Shown here one piece after another: positions 1-10,904 of a stretch of 64,000 bases of DNA. The stretch comes from Oenanthe sinensis (taxonomy: Eukaryota; Streptophyta; Magnoliopsida; Apiales; Apiaceae), in the NCBI GenBank assembly GCA_028671895.1, contig JAPMAC010000221.1, forward strand, positions 7,626,001-7,690,000. The letters run 5' to 3'. The notes beneath the pieces were generated by a model that had not been told where the DNA came from, ran no database searches, and saw only the letters and a list, made by a program, of their open reading frames with translations. Position numbers and translations under genes: made by a program. Each line of letters starts with the position of its first letter. Position 1 is the first letter of the stretch.

Positions 1-571
1 TCAATTTATTATGCAGTAAATAAAAAATAATAAATAAATAATAATCAATAAAACATAATCTTTAATAATAAAATATTTTCCTTGTAAAATAAAACCCTTT
101 TGAATATTTTACCATTTTCATAAAAATAAATGTACCAAAAACAAGACCTCGAACCTACTATGGAGGCTGGGTCTGATAATCACAAATCGAATTAGCGTTT
201 TTGTAAAACAAAAAAATACAAAAAAATAGAATAAAATATTTTATACTACATAGAAGTCATATAACACATATCGGGTAACATTTCTATTTAATAAAAAACT
301 TAACACAAATAAAAGCATTAAAAATAATCTAAAACATAATAAAATATAATAAAAATATATTTAAATATTATAAAATCAATTAATTTTCCCAGTCGTTACA
401 GGAGTTGTGGGTGAGGGCAGCTGAGTTCGGATGAGAAATTATTGGAGAAGATGATCATAATTGGGGTGGGGCCGGAACCCCAAGGAAGGTAACTTAAATT
501 AAGGATGAAAATTGAAAGGATATCATTCATTTCTAATTTTTAATTTAATTTTTATTTTTATTTAGGAAAAA

Positions 572-574
<3 letters not shown>
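1..574. other. AT-rich spacer, no gene seen
   Basis: Very AT-rich DNA with short A/T runs. I see no open frame of interest, no terminal repeats and no RNA gene. Confidence 0.6.

Positions 575-602
<28 letters not shown>
575..602. repeat. (TA)n microsatellite
   Basis: An uninterrupted TA dinucleotide run. It lies next to a segment that begins a local tandem duplication. Confidence 0.9.
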
Positions 603-612
603 CTAGTTAGCT

Positions 613-1115
613 TATATCCCATTCGATGTACGGATGAATTTTTTTGAATTTTTTAATATTTTAATTTTAATATTTTTGATATGATTTGAATTTATCTTAA
701 TTTATATATTATTTATTTAAAAATTATTTATTATTATATGTATATATTTTTATATAATTTATTTGTATATATATTTTAGTAAGATAATGTTTGCGTGTTT
801 TGTATAGAGATGCATTTTAGTTAGTAGATTAATGTGTGTTTGTGTGTATTTTGTGTTCGATCTAAACTAATATTTTATTATATTATATCCCATGCGATGC
901 ATAGATAAACTTTTTTAATATTTTATTTTAATATTTTTAATATGATTTAAATTTAATTTAATTTAATATTATATGTACATATTTTTATATAATTTATTTT
1001 TATTTATATTTTAATAGGATAATATTTACGTATTTTGTATAGAGATACATTTTAGCTAGGAGATTAATGTGTGTTTGGGTGTCTTTTGTGTTCGATCTAA
1101 ACTATTATGTTATTA
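613..1115. repeat. Two-copy tandem duplication, about 230-270 bp units
   Basis: Two adjacent diverged copies share an order of landmarks: a TATATCCCAT-GCGATG-like start, a run of ATTTTAATATTTT, then TTTTGTATAGAGAT, GATTAATGTGTGTTT and TGTGTTCGATCTAAACTA. Copy one runs to about 884 and copy two from about 885. On the minus strand the shared start reads as a small imperfect hairpin followed by an AT-rich tail and CTAGT (near 603), which resembles a Helitron 3' terminus. That reading is weak. Confidence 0.6.
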
Positions 1116-1227
1116 TATTATAAATAAATTAAATTATACATGTTCAATTTAATTTTTTTAGAAAGCACTTGTAATAGTTTTGGAAGGCATTCAACCAACC
1201 AAACAAACTCGTTCGCTTATAATAATA

Positions 1228-1230
1228 TAG

Positions 1231-1298
<68 letters not shown>

Positions 1299-1299
1299 A
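1228..1299. repeat. Compound (TG)n/(TA)n microsatellite
   Basis: Two TG runs separated by a TATATA block. The Val/Cys/Tyr-rich reading frame over it is a by-product of the repeat. Confidence 0.9.
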
Positions 1300-1399
1300 G
1301 AGTAGGAAACTTAATATATATTTTAAGTAAGTTATCTAGGATATATATGATTTTATATGCAAATATGGGAGGGATTTTTTTGTAAAATCAGAATCCATT

Positions 1400-1432
<33 letters not shown>

Positions 1433-1548
1433 ATATATGAGATTAGAAAGCCTAATATACATTTTAAGTAAGTTATTTAAGATATATATGATTTTATATG
1501 CAAATATGACAGGGATATTTTTGTAAAATCAGAATTCATTTAAAATTT
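1300..1548. repeat. Tandem duplication of about 110-130 bp
   Basis: Two copies (about 1300-1395 and 1438-1545) share TTTTAAGTAAGTTAT, GATATATATGATTTTATATG and TTTTGTAAAATCAGAAT. They are separated by a TA/GTAT microsatellite near 1400-1436. Confidence 0.75.
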
Positions 1549-1868
1549 TACTAATCTAATATTATTTTATATTAAAATCTTAGGAAATTACCTAATATGT
1601 ATCTTAGCTTCTTTTTTTTTTACCTAAGATATTGAATAAAACAACTGTGTTTTGATAATTATAGTATTTTAATATTATAATTAAAATAATATCTACAAAG
1701 ATTATGTATATCAAAATAACTTAATTATCACACCACAATTATTTTATTCCCTTTACCCAAGTTGAATATTATATTTCTTATTCCCACTGTATGTAAGTAA
1801 TTACATTAGGGGTATAATAATAATTTTACAAACTATGGACTCAATTTGCCCTATAGGAGTATTATACA

Positions 1869-2101
1869 TTGCAACATATTAGTAACAATATCACCGAAAC
1901 CGTAATATCGAAGAGGTTACTTTTTCACGGCAGATATTCCCTCTTCTACCTAAAAGCTAAAACCCTGATTCAGTCGGTTCTTCAAGCTGACAACTCCGTT
2001 GCATATCCTCGAAAACTGCCACCGTCGGCGATGTTTCGGTCATCAGTAGCCTCCTCTGTACAGTGGGAACCACCGGATTGTTTTGTTATACTCACTAAAA
2101 T
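1869..2101 (+). other. Possible orphan 5' exon
   Basis: An open frame of 78 codons in DNA that is less AT-rich than its surroundings. It ends at AAAAT followed directly by GTAAGT (2102-2107), a consensus plant donor site. An inner ATG near 2030 begins a peptide MFRSSVASSVQWEPPD. I recognise no family. The gypsy element begins only about 150 bp downstream, so a host gene could have been split at this point. No matching downstream exon could be found past 15347, so a chance frame remains possible. Confidence 0.25.
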
Positions 2102-2248
2102 GTAAGTCATGCATAAAACCCTAGCTATACGTATTCTCATGCTGCTGTTAATTTTTACCGTACATACATATGATTATAGCTGATAAGTCTTCTATTTTTT
2201 AGGTCAATATGTAAATTAATATATTTTTTTATATTCATGAATTGTTAG

Positions 2249-2861
2249 TGATATGGGTAAAAATAGCCCTCAGAAATAATAAATATAACATTTATTATTC
2301 CATTTATTAGACCTAGTATGGTTCAAATGCTTGGGCCCTTTGAAACGAACTAGGAAAATAAATCATAGGATCAACTAGATTTGTAATCCAAGAATCAACT
2401 GGATTTGTAAGTTCAGCCCACAACCTCTGTGAAAGCCATAGGCCCAGTAAGCCTTTGTTATTAATTAATTTCGTAATTAATTAATAAAGGCTCAGTAAAG
2501 GTCCAAGAAGCCTGTTGAAGGACCCCATCCTTGAAGGATCTAGAAACCCAAATGTAAGAAGAGTCCAACGAGGACCCTCATTCCTAAAAGGTTTCAACAA
2601 CCTTGTCAGTAAGAGACTTGGTCACCAAGTCTCCTAATTCCAATATGATTCCAAGACCTTCGTGCACCTATATAAAGGGTCTAACCCCTCAACATTAGAA
2701 CTACGATTATTGGTTTGATTCTCACACCCATTGAGATACGTGGGTAGGTGACGAGGACCTGAGTTAGTCATGAAACGTTAGTGCAGCCATTAAAGCTCGA
2801 AGCTCTCTCAAAACCTAGCATTAATTACGTATTAAATACACCTAGTTTTTAATCCGTAACA
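2249..2861 (+). repeat. 5' LTR of the gypsy element
   Basis: It begins TGATATGGG and ends GTAACA, the same length as the copy at 14734-15346. A TATA box, TATATAAAG at 2669-2677, marks the likely U3/R region. The two LTRs differ mainly by transitions. Confidence 0.93.
2669..2677 (+). promoter_or_regulatory. LTR TATA box
   Basis: TATATAAAG inside the 5' LTR, conserved at 15154-15162 in the 3' LTR. It is the probable core promoter for genomic transcription of the element. Confidence 0.7.
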
Positions 2862-2863
2862 TT

Positions 2864-2879
2864 TGGTGTCGTCGTTATT
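2864..2879 (+). other. Primer-binding-site region
   Basis: TGGTGTCGTC follows the 5' LTR after two bases, where the minus-strand primer site is expected. It looks like a TGGCGCCGTC-type site with C-to-T changes. The tRNA cannot be named with confidence. Confidence 0.5.
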
Positions 2880-2966
2880 CATTCTACCAAGCCCGATGTA
2901 TCCATCCATGCTTCAGTTCCCCCACTCCAAGTAATTTCACCCCTTCGTACAACTTTAATTGCTCCT

Positions 2967-4430
2967 TCTACTTTGCAGATCTCGTCTACTATAACACCCG
3001 ACCCTCGCTATGGGCTCCCGAGAAACTACGAGCCCTCTTATGAACAAGGGTTGTTGCCCCACTATACCTCACAACGAAGAAGTCAGGACCTCTCTGGACC
3101 TTACTATACTGATGACGAGGAGTTGTCTGACGAGGATATTAACCCACGAAGGAGGCGACCCGGTAAGGAGCCCCTTGGAGGGAGGAGTACCCAGCCCCGA
3201 GGGCCTTAAGATAATGACTCCATGAACCTTCAGGAAAGAATACACGCTCATGAAGCCGAAGCCCAGCGGCTGAGGAAGGACCCGGAGAGGGCACTAGCAA
3301 GGCGACAGCGCCCTAGAATTAAAGGTGTTTGGGGGTCGATAAGAAATGCATCTGTAATAGATTTGGATGAGCCCCCAACCAGGAGGAAAACAAGGAAAAG
3401 TCATGTTAGGGCTAACCCTCAAGACTTATTACCAGTTGAAGTTCCAGATGATCCCACTCCCCCTTTCATTGAGAATATTATAAATGAAAAGATATCAAGA
3501 AAGTTTAAGATGTCTACAATTAAGGCCTATGATGGAACGGGAGATCCCTCAAATCATCTTCTCATGTTCTCTAATGCACTGTTGTTGCAGCTTGTCAACG
3601 ACGCCGTCAAGTGTAGGGGGTTTCCCCAAGACCCTGAGTGGTATGGCTCAATGGTGGTTCAGTCGTCTACCACCTAACTCTGTTGGGTCATTCAAAGATC
3701 TGATGAGGGCCTTCATTGGTTAGTTCATCAGCAGCAAGACTCACGAGAAAAGCTCGGCTTCACTAATAAACATGCATTAGGGAAAGAATGAGCCTTGAGA
3801 GACTATATGAACTGGTTCACAAAGGAAGCTTTGAAGGTCCCTGATCTAGATTAGAAGGTAGCAATGATTGCCTTACAACAAGGGACTTCTAACGAAAATT
3901 TCAGGAGATCATTAGCCAAGAAGTCCCTTGAGAGTATGAATGAGCTCCAAGAGAGAGCTGGAAAGTATATTAATGTCAAGGAAAGTATGAGGAAAGCCCA
4001 AGGGTTTCAAGCCCCGGGCACCTACTCTAAGAAGCGACCCAGCGATATTGAATATACTATCGATACCAAGTATGCAAAGAATGATGATATTAATGAATCC
4101 AAGAAGAAATGAGGATCTAGGTTCACCGAATATGTAAGGCTAAACACCGCCCGTAGCCAAATACTGATGGATATCAAGAATGGTAAAGACCTTCGATGGC
4201 TGAAGCCACTAAGGACTGATCCTGAAAAGAGAAATAAGAACGCGTACTGCCAGTTCCATAGGGATGTGGGACATGACACTTATGATTGTCGTCAGTTAAA
4301 AGACGAGATAGAATTTCTGATAAGAAGAGGAAAGTTAGAAAAGTACACCAAGAAGGGTGCTAGACATGACAGAGGTCACAATGACAAACGAAGGGACTCA
4401 GACCCCAAAGACAGAAACAATCAGCCCTGA
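2967..4430 (+). pseudogene. gypsy gag, decayed
   Basis: Capsid/nucleocapsid precursor of the Tat element, spread over several frames. Visible parts in order: an N-terminal Arg/Glu-rich segment, the capsid core (KAYDGTGDP near 3525; WFSRLPPNSVGSFKDL near 3655 in another frame), then ALQQGTSNENF and LAKKSLESMNELQERAGKY near 3870-3970. A zinc-finger-like stretch CQFHRDVGHDTYDC lies near 4250. There is an in-frame stop at 3207-3209, a frameshift near 3640, and stops between 3720 and 3860. It cannot yield a full Gag. Confidence 0.85.
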
Positions 4431-4436
4431 GGGCCT

Positions 4437-4988
4437 GTGATCAATGTAATTTCAGGGGAACCAACCACTGCGGGTAACTCCCGAAATTCCAGGAAGGCAT
4501 ATGCCCGAGAAGTAATGAGCATCGTAGGAGAACCTCCTAAGAGGGCAAGGACTGATGTCTCTTTGTCATTTGATGATTCTGACTTAGAAAGGGTAAGATT
4601 TTCCCACGATGATCCCTTAGTAATCACCCATGTCATAGGAAACTCTCATGTGAAAAGAGTCTTAGTAGACGGTGAATCGTCCGTAAACATCCTATTTTAT
4701 GATGCCTTTGTTAAAATGGGATATAACGATTCGCAACTGACCCCCTCCAACATGCCTATTTATGGTTTCAATGGAGTGGAATCTCGGATAAAGGGAATTA
4801 TACAATTACCCATGACTATGGGCGAAGAACTTCGACAGTCTACTCAAATGCTGAATTTTCTAGTTATCAAGGCAAGCACCACTTACAATGCGATCCTTGG
4901 TAGGACTGGGCTGCATGCTTTCAAGGCAATAGCCTCAACGTACCATCTGAAACTCAAATTCCTGACTAGGAATGGAGTGGGAGAATAG
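4437..4988 (+). pseudogene. gypsy aspartic protease region
   Basis: An open stretch of 183 codons holding the retropepsin domain. The active-site region reads LVDGESSVNILFYDAF (about 4660-4710). The family expects Asp followed by small residues and Ser-Ser, and a Glu stands where Gly is usual, so catalysis is doubtful. Downstream YNAILGRTGLHAF (near 4890) is the conserved second block of Tat proteases. It follows gag by a few bases and is separated from RT by stops after 4988. Confidence 0.8.
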
Positions 4989-5074
4989 AAATGAGATTAA
5001 AAAATGGTCAGGAGTTGTTATGTGGCCGCCTTAAAGCCTAGTGTCACTGGGGGGACGTTCTCCCTATCGAAGAC

Positions 5075-6546
5075 ATGGATATCAGGGATCGAGAAGAAAG
5101 AAGCGGTAAGTCCGCGGAGGACTTGGAGCCTGATCTTTTGGATCCTCTAGATCACGAGAATGTGACATATGTAGGGACTTCACTCCCCAAGGACCTAAAA
5201 CAACAGCTGGTTAAATTCTTGCAAGATAACATAGATATTTTTGCTTGGACAACAGTCAACATACCAGAGATAGATCCCAAACTTATAACACATCAATTGA
5301 ATATGAATCCTGGAAGGACATCAATCAAACAGAAGAAAAGAAGTTTTGCTCCTGAAAGGTAAGAGGCCATTATGCAGGAAGTAGAGAAGTTGTTGGAAGC
5401 CAGATTTGTTGAAGAAATTCAATTTTCTGTGTGGTTCGCTAACCCTATGATGGTCAGGAAAAGTAATAGAAAGTGGAGAATATGCGTGGACTTCACATAT
5501 TTTAATGATGCATGTCCTAAGGACTGTTTTACATTGCCAAGAATAGACATATTGATAGATGCCACAACTGGCACGAGGTGCTTAGCTTCATGGATGGATT
5601 TAGTGGCTACAACCAGATCAAAATGCACCCCGATGACATCCCTAAGGTATAGTTCATAACTGAATTTGGTGTTTTTTGATATCTGATTATGGCTTTTGGG
5701 CTTAAGAATGCAGGAGCCACATATCAAAGGCTTGTAAATAAAATCTTCAAGCACCTCATTGGTAAGACCATGGAGGTCTACGTTGATGATATATTAGTCA
5801 AAAGCTTAAATAAAGCCGATATTGAACCCGGCATTTGAAGTTCTGAGATCCCACAAGATGATATTGAACCTGGCCAAATGTACCTTTGGTGTAGATTCTG
5901 GAAAATTTTTAGGCTTGATAGTCTCCAAAAGAAGCATTGAGGCCAATCCCGATAAGATTCAAGCAATATTGGACATGGAGACCCCCAAGACAGTAAAAGA
6001 TGTGCAAAAGCTCACAGGAATGGTAGCAGCCTTGGGGCGCTTCATATCCAAGCCTGGAGAAAAGTGTCTATCATTCTTCAAGGCCCTCAAGAAGGTCAAC
6101 AACTTTGAATGGAATTACGAGACTCAAGAAGCTTTTGAAGAGCTGAAGAAATATATAGTTGAGCCACCCTTGCTTGCCAAACTGAAATCTGAAGAAGTGT
6201 TATACTTGTAACTTGTTGTCTCTAGTTCAGCCTTGAGCGCTGTTCTTGTGAAAGAGGAAGCAAAGGTTCAGAAACCCATTTATTATGTTAGCAAGATTCT
6301 GCATGGAACAGAGCTGAACTACTCAAAGGTTGAGAAGTTTGCCTTAGCATTGATAATGGCTTCGAGAAAGCTACGCCCGTACTTCCAGGTGCATGTTATT
6401 GAAGTCTTGACAAACCAGCCCCTGAGAAACATACTACACAGTCCCAAGGCCAGTGGGAGGCTAATCAAATGGGTTATTGAGCTTGGAGAGTTCGAAATCA
6501 AATAAAAGCCAAGAACAACCATCAAAGCTCAAGCCCTAGCTGACTT
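5075..6546 (+). pseudogene. gypsy reverse transcriptase and RNase H, interrupted
   Basis: RT blocks appear in order: WFANPMMVRKSNRKWRICVD near 5435, a degraded DACPKDCFTLPRID block near 5508, VYVDDILVKS at 5776-5805 (the YVDD active site) and KTVKDVQKLTGMVAALGRFI near 5988. RNase H follows from about 6212 (SAVLVKEEAKVQKPIYYVSK, then NYSKVEKFALALI). Stops at 5360, 5657 and 6209 and a frameshift near 5650 break it. At 6546 the frame is cut by CACTA-1. The sequence at 8821 onward continues the same RNase H once one copy of the CTT duplication is discounted. Confidence 0.88.
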
Positions 6547-6751
6547 CACTATGCCATAAGTGCTCATAGGCAATGCTTTTAGAAAGCGTTGCACTGAAAA
6601 CGTTGCGGTAGCTCTGAATTTTTGGCTCTTTTGCAACACTGCTAAAATAGTATTGCATTGGATAAAACTTCGTGTTGCATATTACTCACGGTGTTGCAGT
6701 GAATGCAACGCTAACGAATGGTATTGAATTAACTAATTTTTTTTAATAATT

Positions 6752-7040
6752 AGTACTGACGTGGCACTGGGGGACCCACCACGGCTGACGTGGCACTAGG
6801 GCCCATACTGACGTGGCACTGGGGCCCATACTGACGTGGCTGGCGGGGCCCACCAGTGGGCCACCACTGCTTACATAGCAGTGGGACCCACGCTGACGTG
6901 CCAGTGGGCTAGTGCTGACGTGGCAGAGGGGGCCCACCACCGCTGACTTGGTAGTGAGGCCCACACTGACGTGGCAGTTGTAGGGCCCGCTCTAATGAGG
7001 CGTCAAGTCCAATGCTGACGTGGCATGTGGTCCCCATCAC
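6752..7040 (+). repeat. TGACGTGGCA minisatellite, left part of CACTA-1
   Basis: About eight exact TGACGTG cores in units of about 27-35 bp, each followed by a GGGGCCCA-type spacer. The core TGACGTGGC matches the ACGT-core sites bound by plant bZIP factors. It is a striking GC-rich island in AT-rich DNA. Confidence 0.85.
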
Positions 7041-7129
7041 AAGCGTTGCATTTAATATGGTAGCGTTGCATTTGGTTGTTTAGTGTTGCCTTTGTATTTT
7101 CTAGTCTTTATATAATAATTAGTATAACC

Positions 7130-8000
7130 CGATTGCTGAATCAATTTTTTAAAATTTATTTTCGATGATCCAACCATATAGATGTCAATATCTGACTATT
7201 TTAGAGGTGCTATTTTTTTTAAAAAAATTCAGTTTTATTCAATGTGATTTTATACTAGTCAAACCGGTCAAACTAGACTTTCTCTGTAACTAGTGTTGTG
7301 CTGAATGCTGAATCAATTTTTTTAAATTTATTTTCGACGATCCAACCGTACGGATGTTAATATCTGACTATTATAGTGGTGCTAAATTTTTTTAAAAATT
7401 TTTAGTTTTATTCTATGTGATTTTATACTAGTCAAACTAGACTTTCTCTGTAACTAGTGTTGTGCTGAATGCTGAATCTATTTTTTAAATTCCGTTTTCG
7501 ACGATCCAACCATACGGATGTTAATATCTGACTATTTTAGTGGTGCAAATTTTTTTAAAAAAATTTCAGTTTTATTCTATGTTATTTTATACTAGTCTAA
7601 CTGGTCAAACTAGACGTTCTCTATAACTAGTGTTGTGCTGAATGCTGAATCTATTTTTTTTTAAAAAATCGACGACCCAACCGTATGGATGTTAATATCT
7701 GACTATTTAAGTGGTGCCAATTTTTTTTTAAAAATTTTTAGTTTTATTCTATGTGATTTTATACTAGTCTAACCGGTCAAACGAGACTTTCTCTATAACT
7801 AATGTTGTGCTGAATACTAAATCTATTTTTTTAAATTTCTTCTTCGACGATCCAACCGTACGGATGTTAATATCTGACTATTTTAGTGGTGCCAATATTT
7901 TTTTAAAAAATCAATTTTATTTTATGTGATTTTATACTAGTCAAACCGGTCAAACTAGACTTTCTCTATAACTAGTGTTGTGCTGAATTCTGAATCTATT
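7130..8000 (+). repeat. Five-unit tandem repeat of about 172 bp inside CACTA-1
   Basis: Landmark GATCCAACC recurs near 7164, 7336, 7499, 7670 (as GACCCAACC) and 7846, spaced 163-176 bp. Each unit holds GCTGAATCTATTTTTT, the GATCCAACCGTACGGATGTT block, TATCTGACTATTTTAGTGG, and ACTAGTCAAACCGGTCAAAC. CACTA-2 has three units, so copy number varies between family members. Confidence 0.88.
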
Positions 8001-8239
8001 TTTTTTTAATTTCTTTTTTAACTAGTTAGATTAGTTAATCTTTTGCATTTTATTATCTGTGTTGGTTGTTGATGGGATAGATGTATGTACGAAATGGCTA
8101 TTTCAATTTTTTTTAAACTGTTGCATTTGACTTTTACCACTGTTGCATTATGAATAAATAGTATTGCAAAAAAATTATTTTAATGTTGTAATTGTCAAAT
8201 TTGGTGTTGCATTATATTATAAAAGTGTTACATAAGGTC

Positions 8240-8550
8240 AATCAGCCCACTACTGACGTGGCACTGGTGGGCCTCCACTGCTGACGTGGCACTGGTGGGC
8301 TCCACTACTGACGTGGCACTGGTGGGCTCCACTGCAGACGTGGTACTGGTGGGCCCCACTGTTGACATGGCATTGGTGGGCCCACTGCTGACGTGGCACT
8401 AGTGGGACCCACTACTGACGTGGCACAGGTGGGACCCACTGCTAACGTGGCAAAACGGACCCCATTGCTGATGTGGCATGTGGGCCTCACTGCTGACGTG
8501 GCACTGTTGGGCCCCACTGTTGACATGGCACTGGTGGACCCCACTGCTGA
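8240..8550 (+). repeat. TGACGTGGCA minisatellite, right part of CACTA-1
   Basis: About six exact TGACGTGG cores plus degraded ones, in units of about 28 bp with GGTGGGCCCCAC-type spacers. The orientation is the same as the left array, so the two arrays are direct and not inverted relative to each other. Confidence 0.85.
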
Positions 8551-8820
8551 CCTGGACCACATTTGTTTCAGCTTCACATTTAAAGTAACACTAAATTTTG
8601 TTGCATTTATGCCATGGTGGTGTTGTATTATGACCAATATGCAATACTTTCAGCGGTGTTGCATTACACAACAAAAGCGTTACATTAGAGGTCAAAGGCA
8701 ATGGCCGCAGATGCAATACTCAAAAAGTGTTGCCTTTTTCGATTTCAGGCCTAAGGCAACACCATTTGGCACATAAGGCAACATCAGAGAGCATTGCATA
8801 TGAGCACTTATGGCGTAGTG

Positions 8821-9340
8821 CTTCGTGGTTGAATGTACCATCCCCAACCAAGAAGTCGGGGGACAAGAAGAGGATAAAGAGGCTCAATAGAAGGAAAAAG
8901 AGGGAAAACTCAAAGAATATTAGGTACTCTTTTTTTATGGAGCTTTAAAAATGAACACTAGCGGAGCTGCCTTGGTTTTATAAAGCCTGGCTGGATTTGT
9001 TGTCGAGTATGCAATCATGTTAGATTTCCCAACTACAAATAATGAAGCAGAATACGAAGCTTTGATAGCTGGACTTGGCCTGGCCAGAATCCTGAGGGTG
9101 AACAACTTAAAGATATGTAGCGATTCAAGGCTAGTAATCTCTCATGTAAATGGGGAGTTTGAGGCCCGAAAAGAGACTATGGCAAAATATTTGAGAATTA
9201 TTAAAGCTTAAGCTACAAAATTTGAAGAATGTCACTTTGAATATATTCTAAGAGAGGAGAATGTGAAGGTCGATGCATTCTCTAAGTTGGCATCATCAGA
9301 GATTGAGAGTTATTCTGGCAGTGTTTATTTCCAAGTCTTG
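8821..9340 (+). pseudogene. gypsy RNase H end and second (archaeal-type) RNase H
   Basis: From 8821 the first RNase H resumes after the CACTA-1 insertion. A second RNase H domain follows: FPTTNNEAEYEALIAGL near 9027-9077, where Asn-Asn-Glu-Ala-Glu-Tyr carries the catalytic Glu, then KICSDSRLVISHVNGEF near 9110 with the catalytic Asp in SDS. The terminal part near 9240-9290 is in frame after a stop at 9211. Having two RNase H domains is typical of the Tat clade. Confidence 0.82.
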
Positions 9341-9377
9341 AACACCCCAAGCATTGATGCTAAACTAGTAGCCCCGA

Positions 9378-10563
9378 TTGAGTTGGGAACAGGCACGTAA
9401 GCTATCAGTAAGAGCCTTGAAGTATGCCCTCATAGAAGGAATACTTTATAAGAAATCGTACGTGATACTGTACTTGAAGTGTCTGAGACCCCATGAGGCT
9501 GAAGCTGCCCCAAGGGAAGTTCATGAAGGTATATGTGGCCAACACCTTGGAAGTTGGGCTCTTACTCATAAAGTCATAAGGCTGGGATTCTATTGGCCTG
9601 AGATCCTTAAAGATGTTAAAGCTTATGTTAAGAAATGTTATCGCTGCCAAAGGTTTGCACCCATCATTAGGCAGCCCCCTGAGATGCTGACATCCATCAA
9701 TTCCCCACTCCTATTTGCTATGTGGGGAATGGATATTTTAGGACCATTTCCTATGGCCAGTGCACAAAGAAAGTTCCTCATTGTTGCCATCGACTACTTT
9801 ATTAAGTGGATAGAAGCCAAGCCCTTGGCCAAGATTGACACTAAGAATGTGACTCAGTTCTTCTGGGAGAATGTTTTATGCAGATATGGGCTACCCCGAA
9901 TCTTGATAACGGATAACGGAACTCAATTTAACAACAAGGACTTCATAGAGTACTGTGGAAACTATAACATTAAACTACGTTTCACTTCAGTAGCTCATCC
10001 GCAGTCGAACGGGCAAGCTGAAGTTGCCAACAGAATTATCCTGGATGGACTTAAGAAGAGGATTGAACGCTCCCAAGGGACTTGGGTTAACGAGTTGCTC
10101 CCAATCTTATGGCATACAGAACTACTTATAAAACTTCAATAGGGGCTACATCTTTTCAACTAGCCTACGGGGCTGAGATAGTGGTCCCCGTTGAAATTAA
10201 TCAGACGTCACTAAGAGTGCAGAAGTTTCAGATTGACACCAATGGAGAAGGCATGAAGTTGGCTCTAGACTTGATAGATGAGCTGCGCGATGAAGCCAAT
10301 GCCAGAATTGTAGAAAATCATAAGAAAGTTTCATTCTACTACAACCTTAGAGTGAAGGAAAGGTTCTTCCGCGAAGAAGACTTATTCTTGTGAAAGATCG
10401 AGGCATCTGGAGCTGGTCCCAAAGGCAAGTTAGATCCAAATTGGGAAGGACCATACCGAGTGAAGGAAATCACAGGGCAGGGCGCGTACAAGCTCCAGAC
10501 CCTTGAAAGGATTGAAATCCCATGAAGCTGGAATACCGACAACTTGAGAAGTTATTATGCTTA
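9378..10563 (+). pseudogene. gypsy integrase, decayed
   Basis: Zinc-binding N-terminus with His residues near 9525-9550 and CYRCQRF near 9637. Catalytic core acidic residues sit in GMDILGPF (9729 on), ITDNGTQFNN (9907 on) and QAEVANR (10012 on), the D-D-E set. The C-terminal part (LDPNWEGPYRVKEI and GAYKLQTLE, about 10430-10505) is the usual end of gypsy integrases; no chromodomain is seen. A frameshift lies near 10110-10140 and stops occur at 10393 and 10524. Confidence 0.88.
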
Positions 10564-10904
10564 AATTTTCAACTTTGATTTTCAAAAACGTTCAATTGTC
10601 GGTTTATTAGTCTTGAAGGCATGACATGTTTTTAATACTAAGTTTCATTTGAAAACTTGATAAGTTTCTAAAGAATGTTTTATGTTCTCCTTATATAGAA
10701 TTAGTCATTTTCACTAAGTCTATTACAAGCTTCACGATTAATTGTTGTTTATGTTCAAGTTAAACACGAAAAACAAGTAAAAGAAAGGCAGAAAGTAAAA
10801 GACAAAAATGTGAAAAAATATGAGTACATAAATAAAAGCACGAGGGCCAAATGTTTTTACAAAGACACTGTGGGCTAACATAAATACAAAGATAGAAAAC
10901 CTAA

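Larger units (their letters stand above)
6547..8820. mobile_element. CACTA-1, non-autonomous CACTA (En/Spm-like) transposon
   Basis: Terminal inverted repeats CACTATGCCATAAGTGCTCA (left) and its near-exact reverse complement ending TAGTG at 8820. A 3-bp target duplication CTT lies at 6544-6546 and 8821-8823. No transposase is present. Subterminal regions are packed with TGTTGCAT/ATGCAAC motifs in both orientations, as expected for CACTA transposase binding regions. GC-rich TGACGTGGCA minisatellites lie at 6752-7040 and 8240-8550, and a tandem repeat of about 172 bp fills the centre. It is inserted in the gypsy RNase H, which dates it after that element. Confidence 0.93.

Noticed and set aside
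1140..1385. Small protein rich in Val/Cys/Tyr
   Set aside because: It is the translation of TG and TA microsatellites.
8305..8776. Frames on both strands with repeats such as VGPTTDVA or SATSAVGP
   Set aside because: They come from the GC-rich CACTA minisatellite, whose unit length is often a multiple of three; no conserved protein is indicated. The same holds for 20376-20919.
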